A DNA stretch of 64,000 nt from Pipra filicauda (GCF_003945595.2 NW_024104421.1:4960001-5024000); one strand, 5' to 3'. Shown: positions 35,804-48,045, counted from the stretch's first letter. A program made the numbers and translations. Notes: generated by a model not told the origin, from the sequence alone.

Positions 35804-36345
35804 GTCCCCCAATTTGCTCATATAACACATATAACCCTGTCCCAGCTGGTAAATCCAGCACTTCCTCTTTTTACATTTCATACAGTTGATGATTGCCAAA
35901 GCTCTCCAGTCAATCTAGATCTCTCTCTAGGATCTCTCTACCCTTGGGGGAGTCCACAGCTCCTCCTAATTTAGTACCAGCAGCAAACTTAATGTATGTT
36001 TGACTTGTGTGTCCAGATTGTTTATAAAGGCATTGAAGAGCACTGGCCCTAAAACTGAGCCTGTGGGACCTGACTGGTGACTGGTGCCAGCCTGATGTAA
36101 CCCCACTGACTGTAACTCTGAGCCCAACTGTTCATGCAATGTATTATGGACTTGTCTAGCTGTGTGCTGGACATTTTGTCCAGAAAAATACTATGACATG
36201 GTGGGACTATCAGTGTTGTTTCTCTGTTGCTGGTGCTACCTCAGTCTCTGAGTAGTCTTTTAATCCTTTACTTCTTTCCTCCCCTCCCAGGGTTTCTCTG
36301 GCCCCTTGTACTTCCCCATATTCTTTAGATTAATTACCAAGTTAG

Positions 36346-37030
36346 CAAATGTCATGCCCATCTACGTGAAAGGTCAGAAGGAGGACTCAGCCTGACATCA
36401 GTGCCAGGGAAGGCTATGGAGCAGAGCATGTTGAGTGCCATCATACAGCCCACACAGGACAACCAGGGGATCAGGCTGTCATGTCCCATTCCCAAGAGGA
36501 AGATTTGCAGGTGCCCGTGGTTGAAAAGGAACAATAAATGTCAGAGGGTCCAAAAAAACCTCACAAAGTTTTACAAGTAAATTATACACTTGGCATGGAA
36601 AGTGGTATAAGTTTTGCCCTTATCTTCTACGTAGTAAGAGAAATAGAGAATTAAAGAAAACAGGGAAAAGGAGGGAGGAAGAGAGAGTGCTGTGTTTGTG
36701 TTGTGTTTTGTGTTGTTCAGTTGTGTTTTGTGTTTGTGTTGTGTTTGTGCTGTGGTTTGTGTTGTTCAGTCTCCATGGACCAGAACAGGGAAGTGGGCCC
36801 AAGGAAGGTGCTGCTCTGCCTCCATACAGGCCCCCTCTCCAGCCACATCCTTTTCCAGCTTGCACAGTGGTGGTTATTGGTGGCTATAGCAGCGCGTTAA
36901 CTCCTTGTTGCCCAGGCTTCTGCACAGGCCTAGCCAGCATGAGTTTATGAAAGACAGGTCCTGGTCTCATTCTATGACAAGGTGACCTACTTAGTGGATG
37001 AGGAAAAGGCTGTGGTTGTTATCTACCTGG
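36346..37030 (+). repeat. CR1 LINE fragment, interrupted
   Basis: Two sense CR1 pieces, 36,346-36,476 ('gccagggaaggctatggagc') and 36,927-37,030 ('gccagcatgagtttatgaaa'), are collinear with the CR1 reverse-transcriptase region and separated by a 450-bp insertion. It lies just beyond the antisense CR1, with about 150 bp between. Confidence 0.85.
36477..36926. repeat. 450-bp LTR-like insertion with TGTGTT repeats
   Basis: The insertion has TG...CA ends (TGTCATGTCCC to TTCTGCACA) and GGC on both flanks. Inside is a tandem array of 'tgtgttgtgttt' units at about 36,690-36,765. Its family and orientation are unclear. Confidence 0.55.
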
Positions 37031-37529
37031 GAAAAAAAAAAACAACCACAAAAAACCAAAAACCCAAACACATAAACCCCAAACAAAAAACCCAGTGGGG
37101 CTGGGCTTTTATAATATAAAGTGATTGACTGTCATTCATATGTTTCCTGGCCAGCTGTGTCAGCTCAGCAGCTTTAGATAAGTTATCTGTAGTTTCACTT
37201 GTTGGTTCCTTTATCAGGAAATTTGTATGCCACTTCCTTACCTGTACCAGTTTCTGCCAGGAATCACTGTTCTTCACATCCTCAGCATGTTTAGCTTTGG
37301 GATTGTTGAGTCAGGCTGGCTTGGCATTCAACACCAAAGCCAGTATGATCCCTCTTCTTCATCTATCACCTTTTGCAAATAGGGTAAAGTCTGAGTTGCT
37401 TCACCGCCACTTAGGCAGAACATCCTGTTTCACCATGTTGCAAATAATCTGATAAAATAATTGAGATTTGATCATATAGAAGAAGTAGTTGCGATTTAAA
37501 TATAGGAAATTGTGAGGCATAATGTATGG
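37031..37529. other. Intergenic, A-rich start
   Basis: An A/C-rich run (37,030-37,095) follows the CR1 piece; the rest shows nothing recognised. Confidence 0.5.
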
Positions 37530-37915
37530 GATTGTTAGGAGTGTTGAGTTTGAAGTATACATCCATAGAAACCTCACCAAGAAGTTACTGGATCATTTAT
37601 GCTGCTTGGAAACCCCCTTACCCTTTCCATCTTTATTTGAGTATCAAAGATTCCAATCAGTAGAGCTAAGTAGAATTGACCAATGATTGCTTTAGAATAA
37701 AGATATATAACTAATGGCACCAATCCCTGTAAAGGTTAAATTTAAGAAAGGGCTTATGTAAAAAAAAAAAAAGTATAAAAATGAATGGATTTTGTTGCTA
37801 AAGAGAACATGTTTGGAGGAGCAATCCCCCGTGTTCTCAGTGCGCTGAATAAAGAAATGTCTGCTTATTCACATCAAATTGGTGTTGGGTAAGTTTCTTT
37901 TGTCCTGTTTGGTGA
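37530..37915 (+). repeat. Solo LTR family I
   Basis: LTR-like order on the plus strand: TATA box (agtataaaaatg near 37,770), then 'gcaatcccccgtgttctcag', GAATAAAGAAATG at about 37,847 and a U5-like end. Edges approximate. Confidence 0.55.
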
Positions 37916-38228
37916 CAACCAGGTCAGATAGAGTATCGGCCTCCATTGTTCTTTCTCCAAGGGTTGAGAGAGTGGTTCATGTACATTTAAAAGTTAGAGT
38001 CTAAATTATGATGATTGGACTGATTATTAAAATTTTGACCCAATCTAGTTAACAGAAATGTTATGTAACAGGAAAGCCATGCCAATTGCTAGAAAACCTG
38101 TGCAATGATAAGCTACACTGATTGCTACAATCTTTACATAATAATAAAGCTCTAATTATAACTACAGACTTGTGGCCAGTTCTCACTCTACCAAGGATCC
38201 TGGAAAGAACTCGCCTGTCACCTTAGGG

Positions 38229-38610
38229 TTGGGTGACAACTGGCTTGGAGCCAAAAGGTAACTAGAAAGTGAAAACAAAAGCTGAACATGACTCAGAACC
38301 CTTTCCTAAGACTCACATGGAGGCAGCAAAAGAGCAACTGTTTGCCTCCAGGAGGTTATATACATAAGGCCTATCTAAGGGCAGTTTGTTGTCAGCAATG
38401 AAGAGAAACTTGTAAGACAGAGAGGGTTCAGCAGCTGCCATGTCCTCCATCACATGCCAGTGCCGTATCATACAAGTCACGCCAGTTGGCTTGGAGACAT
38501 GCCTCCTGATGCTTGTGTAAGTACGCAGCTTAGCTATAAAGCTTAATAAAATTTACCTTCCCTTACTATACAGCTATATAATCAGCTTTGTGCCCTGACT
38601 GCTACTCAGG
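38229..38610 (+). repeat. LTR family J, copy 2
   Basis: Parallel to 25,813-26,170, with CTTAATAAAATTTACC near 38,543 as polyadenylation region and a TATA-like 'gttatatacataag' near 38,355. Confidence 0.6.
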
Positions 38611-38697
38611 ATACGAACTTTAGGTAAGATCTATTCAGTATAGTGTTGTCACCTGTTCAAAACTTTAACTTAGATCTTTTAAGCAGATAATAGCTGT

Positions 38698-39322
38698 TGT
38701 AGTTAAATCAAACCAAAATATTTAAATTTGAAAAGCAGTAAAAATTTATTATAAGACTTATTGAAAGTGCAAATAAGCAAAACAGCATGCTGGGCGGCCG
38801 GGGAGACCTTCGCTCCGCTCACGGTCCACAAGCGCAACAAGCAAACAACAACATTTATACCCTTATTAATTTCCCCTCCCACAATCACTTGTCATCTCTT
38901 CATTGGACTTAGGTTAGCGGGCTCTGTTCTGTTTGGTCCTTCCTTCGCGGGCTCAGTCTATTTGCTAGGGACTTCCCACCAATAGTTTAATTAGTCCGCT
39001 GTCCTTGAGGTCTGGTATGTGGGACATTCCAGATGGCAGTCCTGGTTCCTCTTTATTGTCCTTGTGCTTGACCCTCTGCTCCTTATCCATGTCCTCCTTG
39101 CCTTATAAGTACACCTGGACAATACACTTTTAGAATAACAGGATATAGTATACCCATTTAGCAAAGCATAACAATTTGTCATGTCAGCCTTATGGTTAAC
39201 TATTCTGCAACTTATGATTTTTCAGCCTAAGCGAAGCTTTAATTATATTGGTATAAAGTATATTAATTTAAGATATAATTTGATGAGCAAATTGTTTATT
39301 TCATCATTACTCACTCATTACA
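38698..39322 (-). repeat. Solo LTR family C, copy 1
   Basis: Starts TGTAGTTAAATC and, read on the minus strand, parallels 52,598-53,357: 'gcaaataagcaaaacagc' and 'gctgggcggccggggagacc' are antisense versions of the R region there. The right end (about CATTACA) is approximate. It lies only about 250 bp upstream of the CpG island. Confidence 0.7.
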
Positions 39323-39559
39323 ATAGCCTTCCGGTAATTTTGTGAAATAATCTTTAAGTACTGTACTGCTTGAATATGGGTTTTTTTTAAAATATTTTTT
39401 TCCATCTACCCAGCTTTTACTACAGGGCCTTGTTCAGCCCCCAGTTCTTCTAACTGAAGCCTCAGCTGGTGCCTCAACTCGTGGGAGGATGTGAAAGAAC
39501 AACGGTATTTTTCTTAAAAAAACGTGACGTGCCTGCAGCAGGGAGCTGGGGGATCCCAC

Positions 39560-40340
39560 TGGAGACCTGAGAAGGCAGGAAGGGAGGCAGGGAAAGAGGC
39601 AGGGAGGAGGAGCTCGGTCTGGAGGGCTCTGAGAAACCGAAAGCACGGTCTGACGGCGCTCTCAGCGCTGCACCCACGGGCACAAGACAATCACAGGACG
39701 CGCCCAGCCCGGCCCTGCCCCGCTGCCTTTGTGCCGCTCCCTCAGCGGGGCCGAGGGGGCGGTGGGAAGCGCCGGCCCCGCCTCTCCCTCTGCCCGCCCC
39801 GCCCCGGAGCTCCCGCCCCGCCGCCCGACCCCGGCGCCGGGGTCTCCTTCCGCCTGCAGCGGGGCCGACGGCCGCTGGCTGCGGGCGACTCGTCGGCTGC
39901 GGGCTCGGTGAGGACGTGCGCGGCGGCGGGCAGGGAGGGGAAGGGGGACGGGGAAGGGAGCGCAGCGAGGGGCAGCGAGGGCCGTGCCGCGCCCCGCTCC
40001 GCTCCGCTCCGCCCGCGGGGCCGGGGATGCGGCGGCTGCGAGGAGCCGCTGCCCGGGAGCTGCCGGCCCTGCGGAGGGCTCGGGGCGGCCACGGCGGCCG
40101 GTGCCGCGGCTGGGCCGGGGAGGCGCGGTGGGGAGCGAGGGAGGCCGCGCGGAGCCGCCCGCGGCCCCGGCGGGAGCGGCAGCGGGGTCGGCGGGGCTCG
40201 GGGGGGCGGCGACCGGCGGGGTCCGGCTGGCAGGTTGCTGCTTGTCTCGTAGCGGGACCCGCTGGTCTCGCAGAACCGATTAACGTCAATATAATAAGCG
40301 TCCTGCGGGTGCCTGTGCAAGGACAATGCGATCCGCGGGC
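39560..40340 (+). promoter_or_regulatory. CpG-island promoter and likely RESF1 exon 1
   Basis: The window is AT-rich except here, where CpG is frequent and G+C is very high. Several GC boxes (CCCCGCCCC type) cluster at about 39,776-39,830, with no TATA box, the layout of a housekeeping CpG-island promoter. A good splice donor (GGCTCG followed by GTGAGG) sits at 39,908, so a first exon could end at 39,907. The next supported gene on this strand is RESF1, whose coding exon starts 20 kb downstream; long 5' introns fit what is known of this gene. A divergent minus-strand transcript is also possible. Long open frames on both strands here are a by-product of GC richness. Confidence 0.75.
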
Positions 40341-42852
40341 TCCAGAAACATCCCCCCCACCGCCGATCGCCTTAAGGACGCAGAAGTTTATTTACTGTAT
40401 TTCTGCATAGGGTATGGCAGTCCAGGGAGATATTATTGAGAGATAATATTAAAAAAAAAAAAAAAGGAAAACCAAAAACAAACCGACCAAAAAAAAAAAG
40501 ATAGCTTTCAGGATTGTGGACTCGCAGTGTGGGGAAGACAAGTCCCTTGTGTTTAAGCTCTGCGATGCAAGTCCGGTGTTAGTGATTTTTTTGCTTCAGC
40601 CTTTCCAGTAGGCATCACAAGGTGTGCGGTAAGGAACTGGTGCTCCGCCTTGTGTAAGAGGGACACCTGCAGTCCTGTATTGTAGTTGAAAGGATAAAAT
40701 GAAATGTTAAATGCAAAAAAAAAAAAAAAAAGATTTTAAAGAGGTATAGGTTTGGTGTTTCTGCCTTCTGGCTTGTCTGACTACTGTAGTTGAAAGAATT
40801 GTCTTGCTTATTCCATCTGCCGAGGCAGGTAGAAATGTGAGAACAAAATGCAAGTACCCCATCAACGCTTAGCAACTTTCTTTATGTGCTTCAGGAGATA
40901 TGGTCCATATGCTCTTGGCATCAATGAAAAACAGAGGCATCAGGTAGAACGTGAGTAGGTTTTCCCCTGGAGCACTGGATGTGTTTCAGAAGCCCATAGG
41001 AATGCTGGTGGTTGTTTTCCTAGAAGTTGTTAAGAGATTGACTCAACTCTTTCTAGGAGCTCTGTGGTAACGTTGGCCATTTCCCCACTCCTAACTAGCC
41101 TCTTGGGAGGACTTAAAAATATTAGAAAACAAACCCAGCTCATGTGAGTCCTGGTAAATATTTTCTTCCTCTGGCATCTGAGAATGGTGGGAGTAACTTG
41201 CTACTAACATCAAAACTTCTGACTGTGCTCTTATCACTCAATTCCCATGAACTAACTAACCAGCTTCCCAAAACATTTAGACAGACATTCCTGGCAGAGA
41301 AAACAAACTCGGGTTGGTGATCACTTTTATATTAGTGTCCTGTACTCTCTCGATGGCTGTGTCAGTATAAAAGTCTCAAGGCACAGAGTCTTGGCAAACT
41401 CACTGAGGTAGTTCTGAAGATGTTTACCAGGGACCATTAGTTCACTGTCATCTCACTGCAGTGAGTTGGGAGGCACTTCAGTCTTTAAAGAATCAAGCCC
41501 TCCTTGTAGTTCAACCTTAAACAGTATTTATTTTTTTTTTTTCAGGAAGTAATGTATTGTCTGATGTTTGGCAGAAGAAAACATTACAGCATGATTCATA
41601 CCAAGTCTGTTATGGGGTGTTTCAGTTTCCTTCTAAACAGAAGCTAAAACTGTTTCTCCAGTTCACTGGTCTGCCGGCTTTTTAGAAGCACTTTTATTTT
41701 GTCATTTCGGTTCTGTTCTCTACTTACAGCACAGATGCTTTCTTGCTCCTCCCCCATGACCTTCAAGAAAAAATAGTTGTAAATCAGTGAAATACTGTGA
41801 TTTGCAGGAGGCTGTCTTTCAAACACTTTTTAAAAGCCAACAAATTATCAACTTAGATGTTTTCTGCAGGCAACGGTAGTAGTTGGTAGTACAATATTTT
41901 TATATTTTATTTTTATATGTTTCTAAAAATTACACTAAACGGTGTTTCCCAACTAATTTGTTTGCCTTTTTTTTTCCTTTTTTTTTTTTTTTCTGTGTGT
42001 GTTTGACAAAAAACAATCAAAAGGGGCCTTTTGTTTTGGCTTAGTCCCTTTTGATAGAGGTGCAATATGCATGTGGCCAGATGAGAGTGGTGTGTGCTTC
42101 TCAGGCAGTTCTTTTGCCCATAATGGACCACTTGAGCTGCTTACTATTACCTTTTGAGCCACCAACTGGCTCTATTGGCTTCTGGCAAGCGGGGGAAGTG
42201 TTTTCAAGTGTTTTCTTAAATTCTGTGTGTGCTGAGCTTACTCAGTTTTCTGCAGCCATGAGCAGTGGGTTGGAGATCTGAGAATTTCTTGCAGCATTTG
42301 TGGTCTTTCTTGGTCCTAATCAACACAATAATTAACCTGTTAGTTTGATGCTGAGCCTCTCTTCTCTTTGTTGAAGACAATAATCATCAGAGAGCAATAC
42401 TGCCTTCCCCCTAATTTGAAAGGGGTCACTGAAGACAGCAAAGAAAAAGTAAAGGAGGGAGCAGGAGGCCAAGAAGGTGCAATTCAACTATCTTAATTCC
42501 TAGAGCAGCTCATGGTTTGCTAACTGTGAGGGCTTGTGAAAAACCAGAGCCTGCTGGTGACGCTTAAGAAGAGGAGAGAAAAAAGAAAAAACAAGGAAAA
42601 ATGGTGAAAATGCCTATTGTGGTTTTAGGATTAGGTGACTGCTAATATTTGCCTTCATGAACTGATTCTGGGCACTAATAAAAGGAAACTGTTGCTTCAC
42701 AGCAAATTGGACTTCAAAATCTGCCAGGAGATCTTCTGATGTGTTAATAGTAATCAGGGACATGGAAGACTCTCCAGTGGTGGTGTTGGTACAGGTCATT
42801 GCTCCTTCGGAAAAAGTAGCACTTGTGGCTTATTGATTATTGTCCCTTCTAG
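40341..42852. other. Probable RESF1 intron, nothing recognised
   Basis: Contains A-runs at 40,450-40,500 and 40,715 and T-runs at 41,530 and 41,970. No coding or repeat boundary supported. Confidence 0.5.
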
Positions 42853-42935
42853 GAGAAAAGATCGGTGAGGACCTCCTGTTCTTCGAGCGAGTGCTCCACA
42901 TCTGTCTGAAGAAAAACACTAACAAGATTGCTGAA
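42853..42935 (+). other. RESF1: Candidate RESF1 5' UTR exon
   Basis: An 83-bp block follows a strong acceptor (pyrimidine tract 'ttgtcccttctag') and ends at a near-consensus donor (GAA then GTAAGT). It contains no ATG. One frame is open throughout, but that is expected by chance for this length. The order promoter, small exon, small exon, large coding exon fits RESF1. Transcript data are needed to confirm it. Confidence 0.45.
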
Positions 42936-45017
42936 GTAAGTTTTGTTTGTTTTTTTTTTTAAGTGAAATTGTGGAAGCTGTTTTATTGTCTAATCTGGTT
43001 CACCCTGAAGCACCACAAGTAGTAGCATTGGTTGGTGCAACTGAAGATGTAGAAATGAGGAAGAGTGTAGGGTTGGGGAAAATGTCAGCTTCTCAACCTG
43101 TCTTAATTACTTCAAGTCTTTCTAGGCTATACTTAAAACTGTTACAGCCACAGTTTTTCACAGAACTTTAATACTTTCCCTTTGCTGACAGGGAATGGAT
43201 TTTTATTTTTTCACACGTTTGATTGCTAGATGTTACTAGGATGTTTCTGACTATCATTTGTGTTTCTGTTTTAATTCTCAACAGTTTTGCATCTGCAATG
43301 GGCAGTGGAAATGTAGAGCGAAAAAGCTGTAGGATTTTATACTTAAAGGAATTGCAAGGAAGCTCATTTAATGGAAGAATTGATAATGTAGCTTACATAT
43401 ACAGGATACTTCATCACTCACCAGAGAAGCTATACTTCTTATAAACACTTCTGTGATCTTGAAGCTAGTCATATACCTTCATCTTAGGTATAAATGATCT
43501 CCATAAAATGCAAATATACCAAAGAGCTCTTCTAGTATGTGGGAAATCCCCATGGCTGAAATTCAATGCAGTTCAGCCAGTATTCTGTATGTCCATTGTA
43601 AACCTTTCTCCAATTAGTAGTCATTAGGTGTTGAATAATAAGGGAGCAGTACTTTTAAAAGGGGATGTCTACAACTACTGGAGGTGTAAGACAGTTCTTT
43701 AAATGTACCTTAGAACTTGAAAATTCTCCAGAGTTTGAAGCATGTTTCATGGTTTCTCTAAATTTCACTGTTGTTTCTGTGAAGTGTTGATGGTAAGTAG
43801 AAAATTTGCAGCTGTAGCAGAGAAGTGTAGGCATTTTCTAAAATAAAAGTCAGTCCATCCAAGAAGCAGCAACTTTTGACTCTGATTCATTGTTGGCTGA
43901 CCTCTTCCATCATAATGGTACTCAAAACTAGAAAAGCATGAGTTATAGATGTATACAGGTATGTATTTCAATTATATACATGAGCTATACTGTAGAGGCA
44001 GGGATACTCCTGTATAAAGGAGTCTGATGGTAGTATTAGAAGAACTTTCATCTGTAGATTTCTGAACAGAATATTTGGTCAATTTGATGAATCCTGTCTC
44101 TGTTATTAATGCCTTTTCCCTGCAAATGTTTTGCTTTTCTGTTAAAAATTACTTTCTCAGGCTTACAGCTGTTTGTCATAAGTTTTTCCCTGAGAAGTGT
44201 AAGCAATAAATGCTTGGTTGATACCATCAAGCAATCAAATACAGTCTTGGAGATTTCATTTTGTTTTGAGCAGTGACATCTCGTTTGTTTGTGTCGATAT
44301 GTTGCTTGGTATCATGGGGAACTAGAATTTTAAAATTCCTTTTGAAGCATGGCTCTTCCAAATGCCTGGAGTCCATAGTGCTTGCAGAAAATTCACTTTT
44401 ATCTTTCAGAATAATCTCTTTGAGAGTAGTTTAGATGCTGTTTATGACAAATTCAGATTTTTCTGTATCTAGCGGTTCTGGTTGTTGGTATGTGGCATGG
44501 TGTTTATCTGGATTATGTCATTCGTGGTGAGAAGAATGACCTCTTTCCTCTTGCCCTGTTGACCACAGTTTCTGTGACACTTGTGGCATTGTTGCTGGCT
44601 GCAATTCTACAGCTGTGGGACTGTGGATCAGTTGCCAAATGCCATGAAGTGCCTTTTCTTTGTTTTTTGATTTTTGTGCCGTCTCTGAATAAGTTTTAAA
44701 ATTGAATTACATAATTTTAATTTCTCAACTGCAGAACTTCCAAGCTCCCTCCAAGTTTTAAGGCACATTCAGAATTTGAAGCGTTTCCTCGTTTCTCTAC
44801 ACTTCACTGTTGTTGCTGTGAAGTGTGATAAGTAGAAATCTGTAGCAGTAGTCCTGCCTCAAACATCTTTATTGAAACATAATTTCAGATTTTTAACATA
44901 AGTACTAAACTTGGAAACATGGAAGCGCAGCAGGATGTTCTATTTAAGTAGGGGTGAAACAGCTTGAACATCACCCTACTTGCAAAAGTTGCCAGTGATG
45001 AAGGTCATGCTGCTTTC
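42936..45017. other. Probable intron with a diverged duplication
   Basis: A block of about 90-105 bp at 43,727-43,830 ('gagtttgaagcatgtttc', 'tttcactgttgtttctgtga', 'agctgtagcag') recurs in the same direction at 44,767-44,850. Nothing else recognised. Confidence 0.55.
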
Positions 45018-45473
45018 GGTGTTGAAGAATGCCAAGACCAGCCTGACTAAATCACCACAAAATGAAACAATATGAGGATGTGAAGAAACCAGTTTCCTGG
45101 CAGGTGTTTCCTCATAGAGGAACCAGTGAGTGGTAGTACTAATAACTTATTTTAAATTAACTATTCTGCTAAGCTAGCATGGCCAGCCTAACAACACAGT
45201 ACTGATGGTCAATCACTTTATCCTATAAAAGCCCAAGCCCTCTTTTTTATGGCAAGGATTTCTAGCACACCCCTTCTAGGAGCGTGTGTAGAGATTCGTC
45301 ATCTAAGTAGGGATGCTTCTTAAGGTTATCCTCAGGGCTGACTGAAAGAGATTTGCCCACGGTCATAAGTATGGGTGAGCAGCATCAGTCTCTCCTTTAT
45401 AATTATTAAGCTAGCTTTGAAAATAATGATTTAAAAAATCGTGCACTTTAGTAGCAGTAATAACTTTCTATAC

Positions 45474-48045
45474 TGAGGAAGGTCATGGAGCAGATCATCT
45501 TGAGTGACATCACATGGCACATACAGGACAACCTGGGGATCAGGACCAGCCAGCAGAAAGGCAGATCCTGCTTGACCAACTTGGTCTCCTTCTGTTGATG
45601 CCGAAAAACCTCGGAATAAGAAAACTGCTCAGAGACTTTACATCTTTAAACAGCAAGATATTGTTTAATGCAATGTGGGGAGCGAGGCAGGTCGTCCTGC
45701 ACAAACTTGCTGGACCCAAGAGCACAGAACAAACCATTTAATACATTTTAGGTTCACATTTACACCTTCTAATATACATATTAATAAGTAGGCTGGTGAA
45801 GCCAGGTAAAACCTGGAAAGCGAATTTAGTAGAGCAATGTAAGGATTAGAGAGAGTTAAACAGAAAATGCAGGCTTTAAGCAAGGCATAGAGAACTTAGT
45901 ATTAGGAAATAGCGGAGGTAATAAATTCACTAGAATACAGGACACTCTGACATGAAAGAACATAAGCATGAACAGAAAGAACGAAAAATGCTAGCACACA
46001 CAAAAAAGGACATATGGAAGAAAAACAAAGGGAGATAACAAAAGGGACAAGCCAAGAAATCAGGTACTCTTGCCAGACACTGAAAATCCCTGCCAAATGC
46101 ACAAGGAAACTACCCAAATTAGGGAAGGTTCAAAAGTTTTTGAAGATGATGATGAAAGGACACTGAGTTCATGACGATGAAGGACAGGAACGACCACCGA
46201 AGTTCTCCCCAAATTAAAGACCACACCTCTAACTCCGCCTCAACTCCGCCTGTTATGAATATTAAAGTAGATGTTGCAATATAATGAATATTCATAATAT
46301 ATGATGTAATTGCTTGGCAAAAAGTGTATAAAAGGCTCAGTTGTAAGTTTCTCGAGTGGAGCAGTTTGTCCAGGGTGACCTGGCTATTCCTTGGCCGTAA
46401 ATAAATACCTCCTGCTTATAGACTGAAAATTCTGTCTCTGAACAGTTTCTCTGCGCCTTCTTTAAGGCACAAATTGGCATCACTGGTCTCTGGGCGGAGA
46501 TTTTCCAGAATTTTCTTTGGTGCATACGCAGTCTTTCGCTACGGTGGTCGACAGCGAGCCTTCATCCCCCTGGTGGTCATCATGATCATCTTCCTCAGGG
46601 TTGAACTTTTCAACTTTCTTTGTTGAATGACCTAGATTCTTCAAGCTAGCAAAATCCTGGCTCCGGGCCTCCTATATCTAATTCAAATGTATAGTTTACC
46701 TAATTTATTACCTTGTGGTCCACTCCCTAGCATTCTTTCTATGATAAGATTTTGGTCCAGTAAACAGAACAGAACAAGACATTAACCACTGCTCCTGTAA
46801 CAAGGCAGAACAAACATTAGGCAATTACCTTCTCCTGACTCAGCAGGGCAAGGAATACGAACTAGGCCATGGTGAACTCCTTTTGTGCCTTTCTGCCATC
46901 AATATGACAGTGTGACTCACTAAGCAGATAAGGGAGAGGCTGTGGATGTTGTCTACCTGGACTTCAGTAAAATCACTGACACTTTTTCCCACAGCATCTC
47001 CTGGAGAAACTGGCCACTCATGGCTTGGTCAGGTGCAGTCTTTGCTGGGTATAAAACTGGATGATGGCTGGGCCTAGGGAGTGAGAGGGAACGGAGTTAC
47101 ACCCAGCTGGTGGGTGGTCACCTAGTGTTCTCCAGGGCTCAGTGTTGGGACCAGTCCTGTTTAATATCTTTATTGACAATATGCATGAGGGAATCAAGTG
47201 CGTCTTTGGTAAGTTTGCAGGTGACACCAAGTTGGGTGGGAGTTTTTGTCTGCTTGAGGGTAGAAGGGATCTATAGAGGGATCTGGACGGGTTGGATCAA
47301 TAGGTGCAACAAGGTGAAGAGCTGGATGTGGCACTTGAGTCAAAATAACCCCATGCAATGTAGTGGACTTGGAAGTGAGTGGCTGGAAAGCTGCCTGGTG
47401 GAAAAGGACTTGGGTGTGCTGGTTGACAGCCAGCTGTACGTGAGCCAGCAGTGTGCCCAGGTAGCTAAGATGGCCAATGGCATCCTGGCCTGTGTCAGGC
47501 ATATTGTGACCAGCAGGACCAGGGCAGAGATCATCTCCCTGTATTCGGCACTGCTGAGGCCACACTTCAAATACTCTGTTTTGGTTTGGGTCCCTCACTA
47601 CAGAAAAGGCAATGAGGTGCTGCAGCCACTCCAGAGAAGAGCACGACAAAGTTGGTGAAGGGTCTGGAGCACAAATCTGATGAGGAGTAATTGAGGGAGC
47701 TGGGGTTCAGCTTGGAGTAAAGGAAGTTCAGGAGGGACCTTATCACTCTCTGCAACTACTTGAAAGAGATTGCAGCCAGGGGCGTCCAGTCTCTTCTCCC
47801 AGGGTAACAAGCGATAGGATAGGGGGAAATGGCCGGTTAGATTGAATATCATGACAACTTTTTTCACTGAAGGTGTTGTCAAGCATTGGAACAGGCTGCC
47901 CAGGGAAGGGTTGAGTCATGAACCCTGGAGGTATTTAAAGAGGTGTAGATGTGTTGCTTAGGGACATGGCACTTGGCAGTGCTGGGTTAATGGGTGGACT
48001 CCATCTTAAAAGTCTCTTCCAACCTAAATTATTCTATGATTCTGT
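45474..48045 (+). repeat. CR1 LINE with LTR insertion; broken RT remnant
   Basis: Sense CR1 in two collinear pieces, 45,474-45,594 and about 46,900-48,045, the latter running to the 3' terminus ('aacctaaattattctatgat'). It covers the C-terminal part of the reverse-transcriptase frame and the 3' UTR. An open stretch at 47,110-47,658 still reads like CR1 protein in places (WLESCLVEKDLGVLVD, SQQCAQVAKMANGILACV) but has frameshifts and lacks the N-terminal domains, so it is dead. Confidence 0.9.
45595..46900. repeat. LTR family B composite inserted in CR1
   Basis: The insertion starts with an antisense family B end (TGATGCCG at 45,598, 'actgctcagagac') and later contains a sense family B LTR ending 'ggcacaaattggcatca' at about 46,475, with TATA (gtataaaagg near 46,326) and AATAAATACC near 46,401. 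The two LTR pieces face opposite ways. About 425 bp of unplaced, possibly retroviral leader sequence follows before the CR1 resumes at 'atgacagtgtgactc'. No open gag, pol or env frame is present. Confidence 0.65.

Larger units (their letters stand above)
32743..36195 (-). repeat. One CR1 LINE split by three LTR insertions
   Basis: Four pieces are collinear with the CR1 consensus in antisense orientation: 32,743-32,938, 33,599-33,715, 34,688-35,077 and 35,804-36,195. The first carries the 3' tail ('tcatagaatacctcatatt'), the second resumes at 'tcggtgaagaacc', the third at 'cctcgaggaagttgtagac', the fourth at 'ataaccctgtcccagctgg' and runs to 'ggacattttgtccag'. The gaps are exactly filled by LTRs. 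Together the pieces make about 1.1 kb of a 5'-truncated CR1 covering the 3' part of the reverse-transcriptase frame and the 3' UTR. Confidence 0.9.

Noticed and set aside
39474..40410. Several long overlapping open frames on both strands (up to 271 codons)
   Set aside because: They lie in the CpG island; high G+C removes stop codons in all frames. Products are Arg/Pro/Ala/Gly-rich with no domain.
42853..42935. Reading the candidate exon as coding (27 open codons)
   Set aside because: An 83-bp block is often open in one of three frames by chance, and RESF1 translation starts in the later exon after an in-frame stop.
45595..46900. Intact endogenous provirus
   Set aside because: No gag, pol or env open frame and the LTR pieces are not in direct orientation.
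47110..47658. 182-codon open frame as a host gene
   Set aside because: The residues match the C-terminal CR1 reverse-transcriptase region; it is a decayed LINE remnant with frameshifts.
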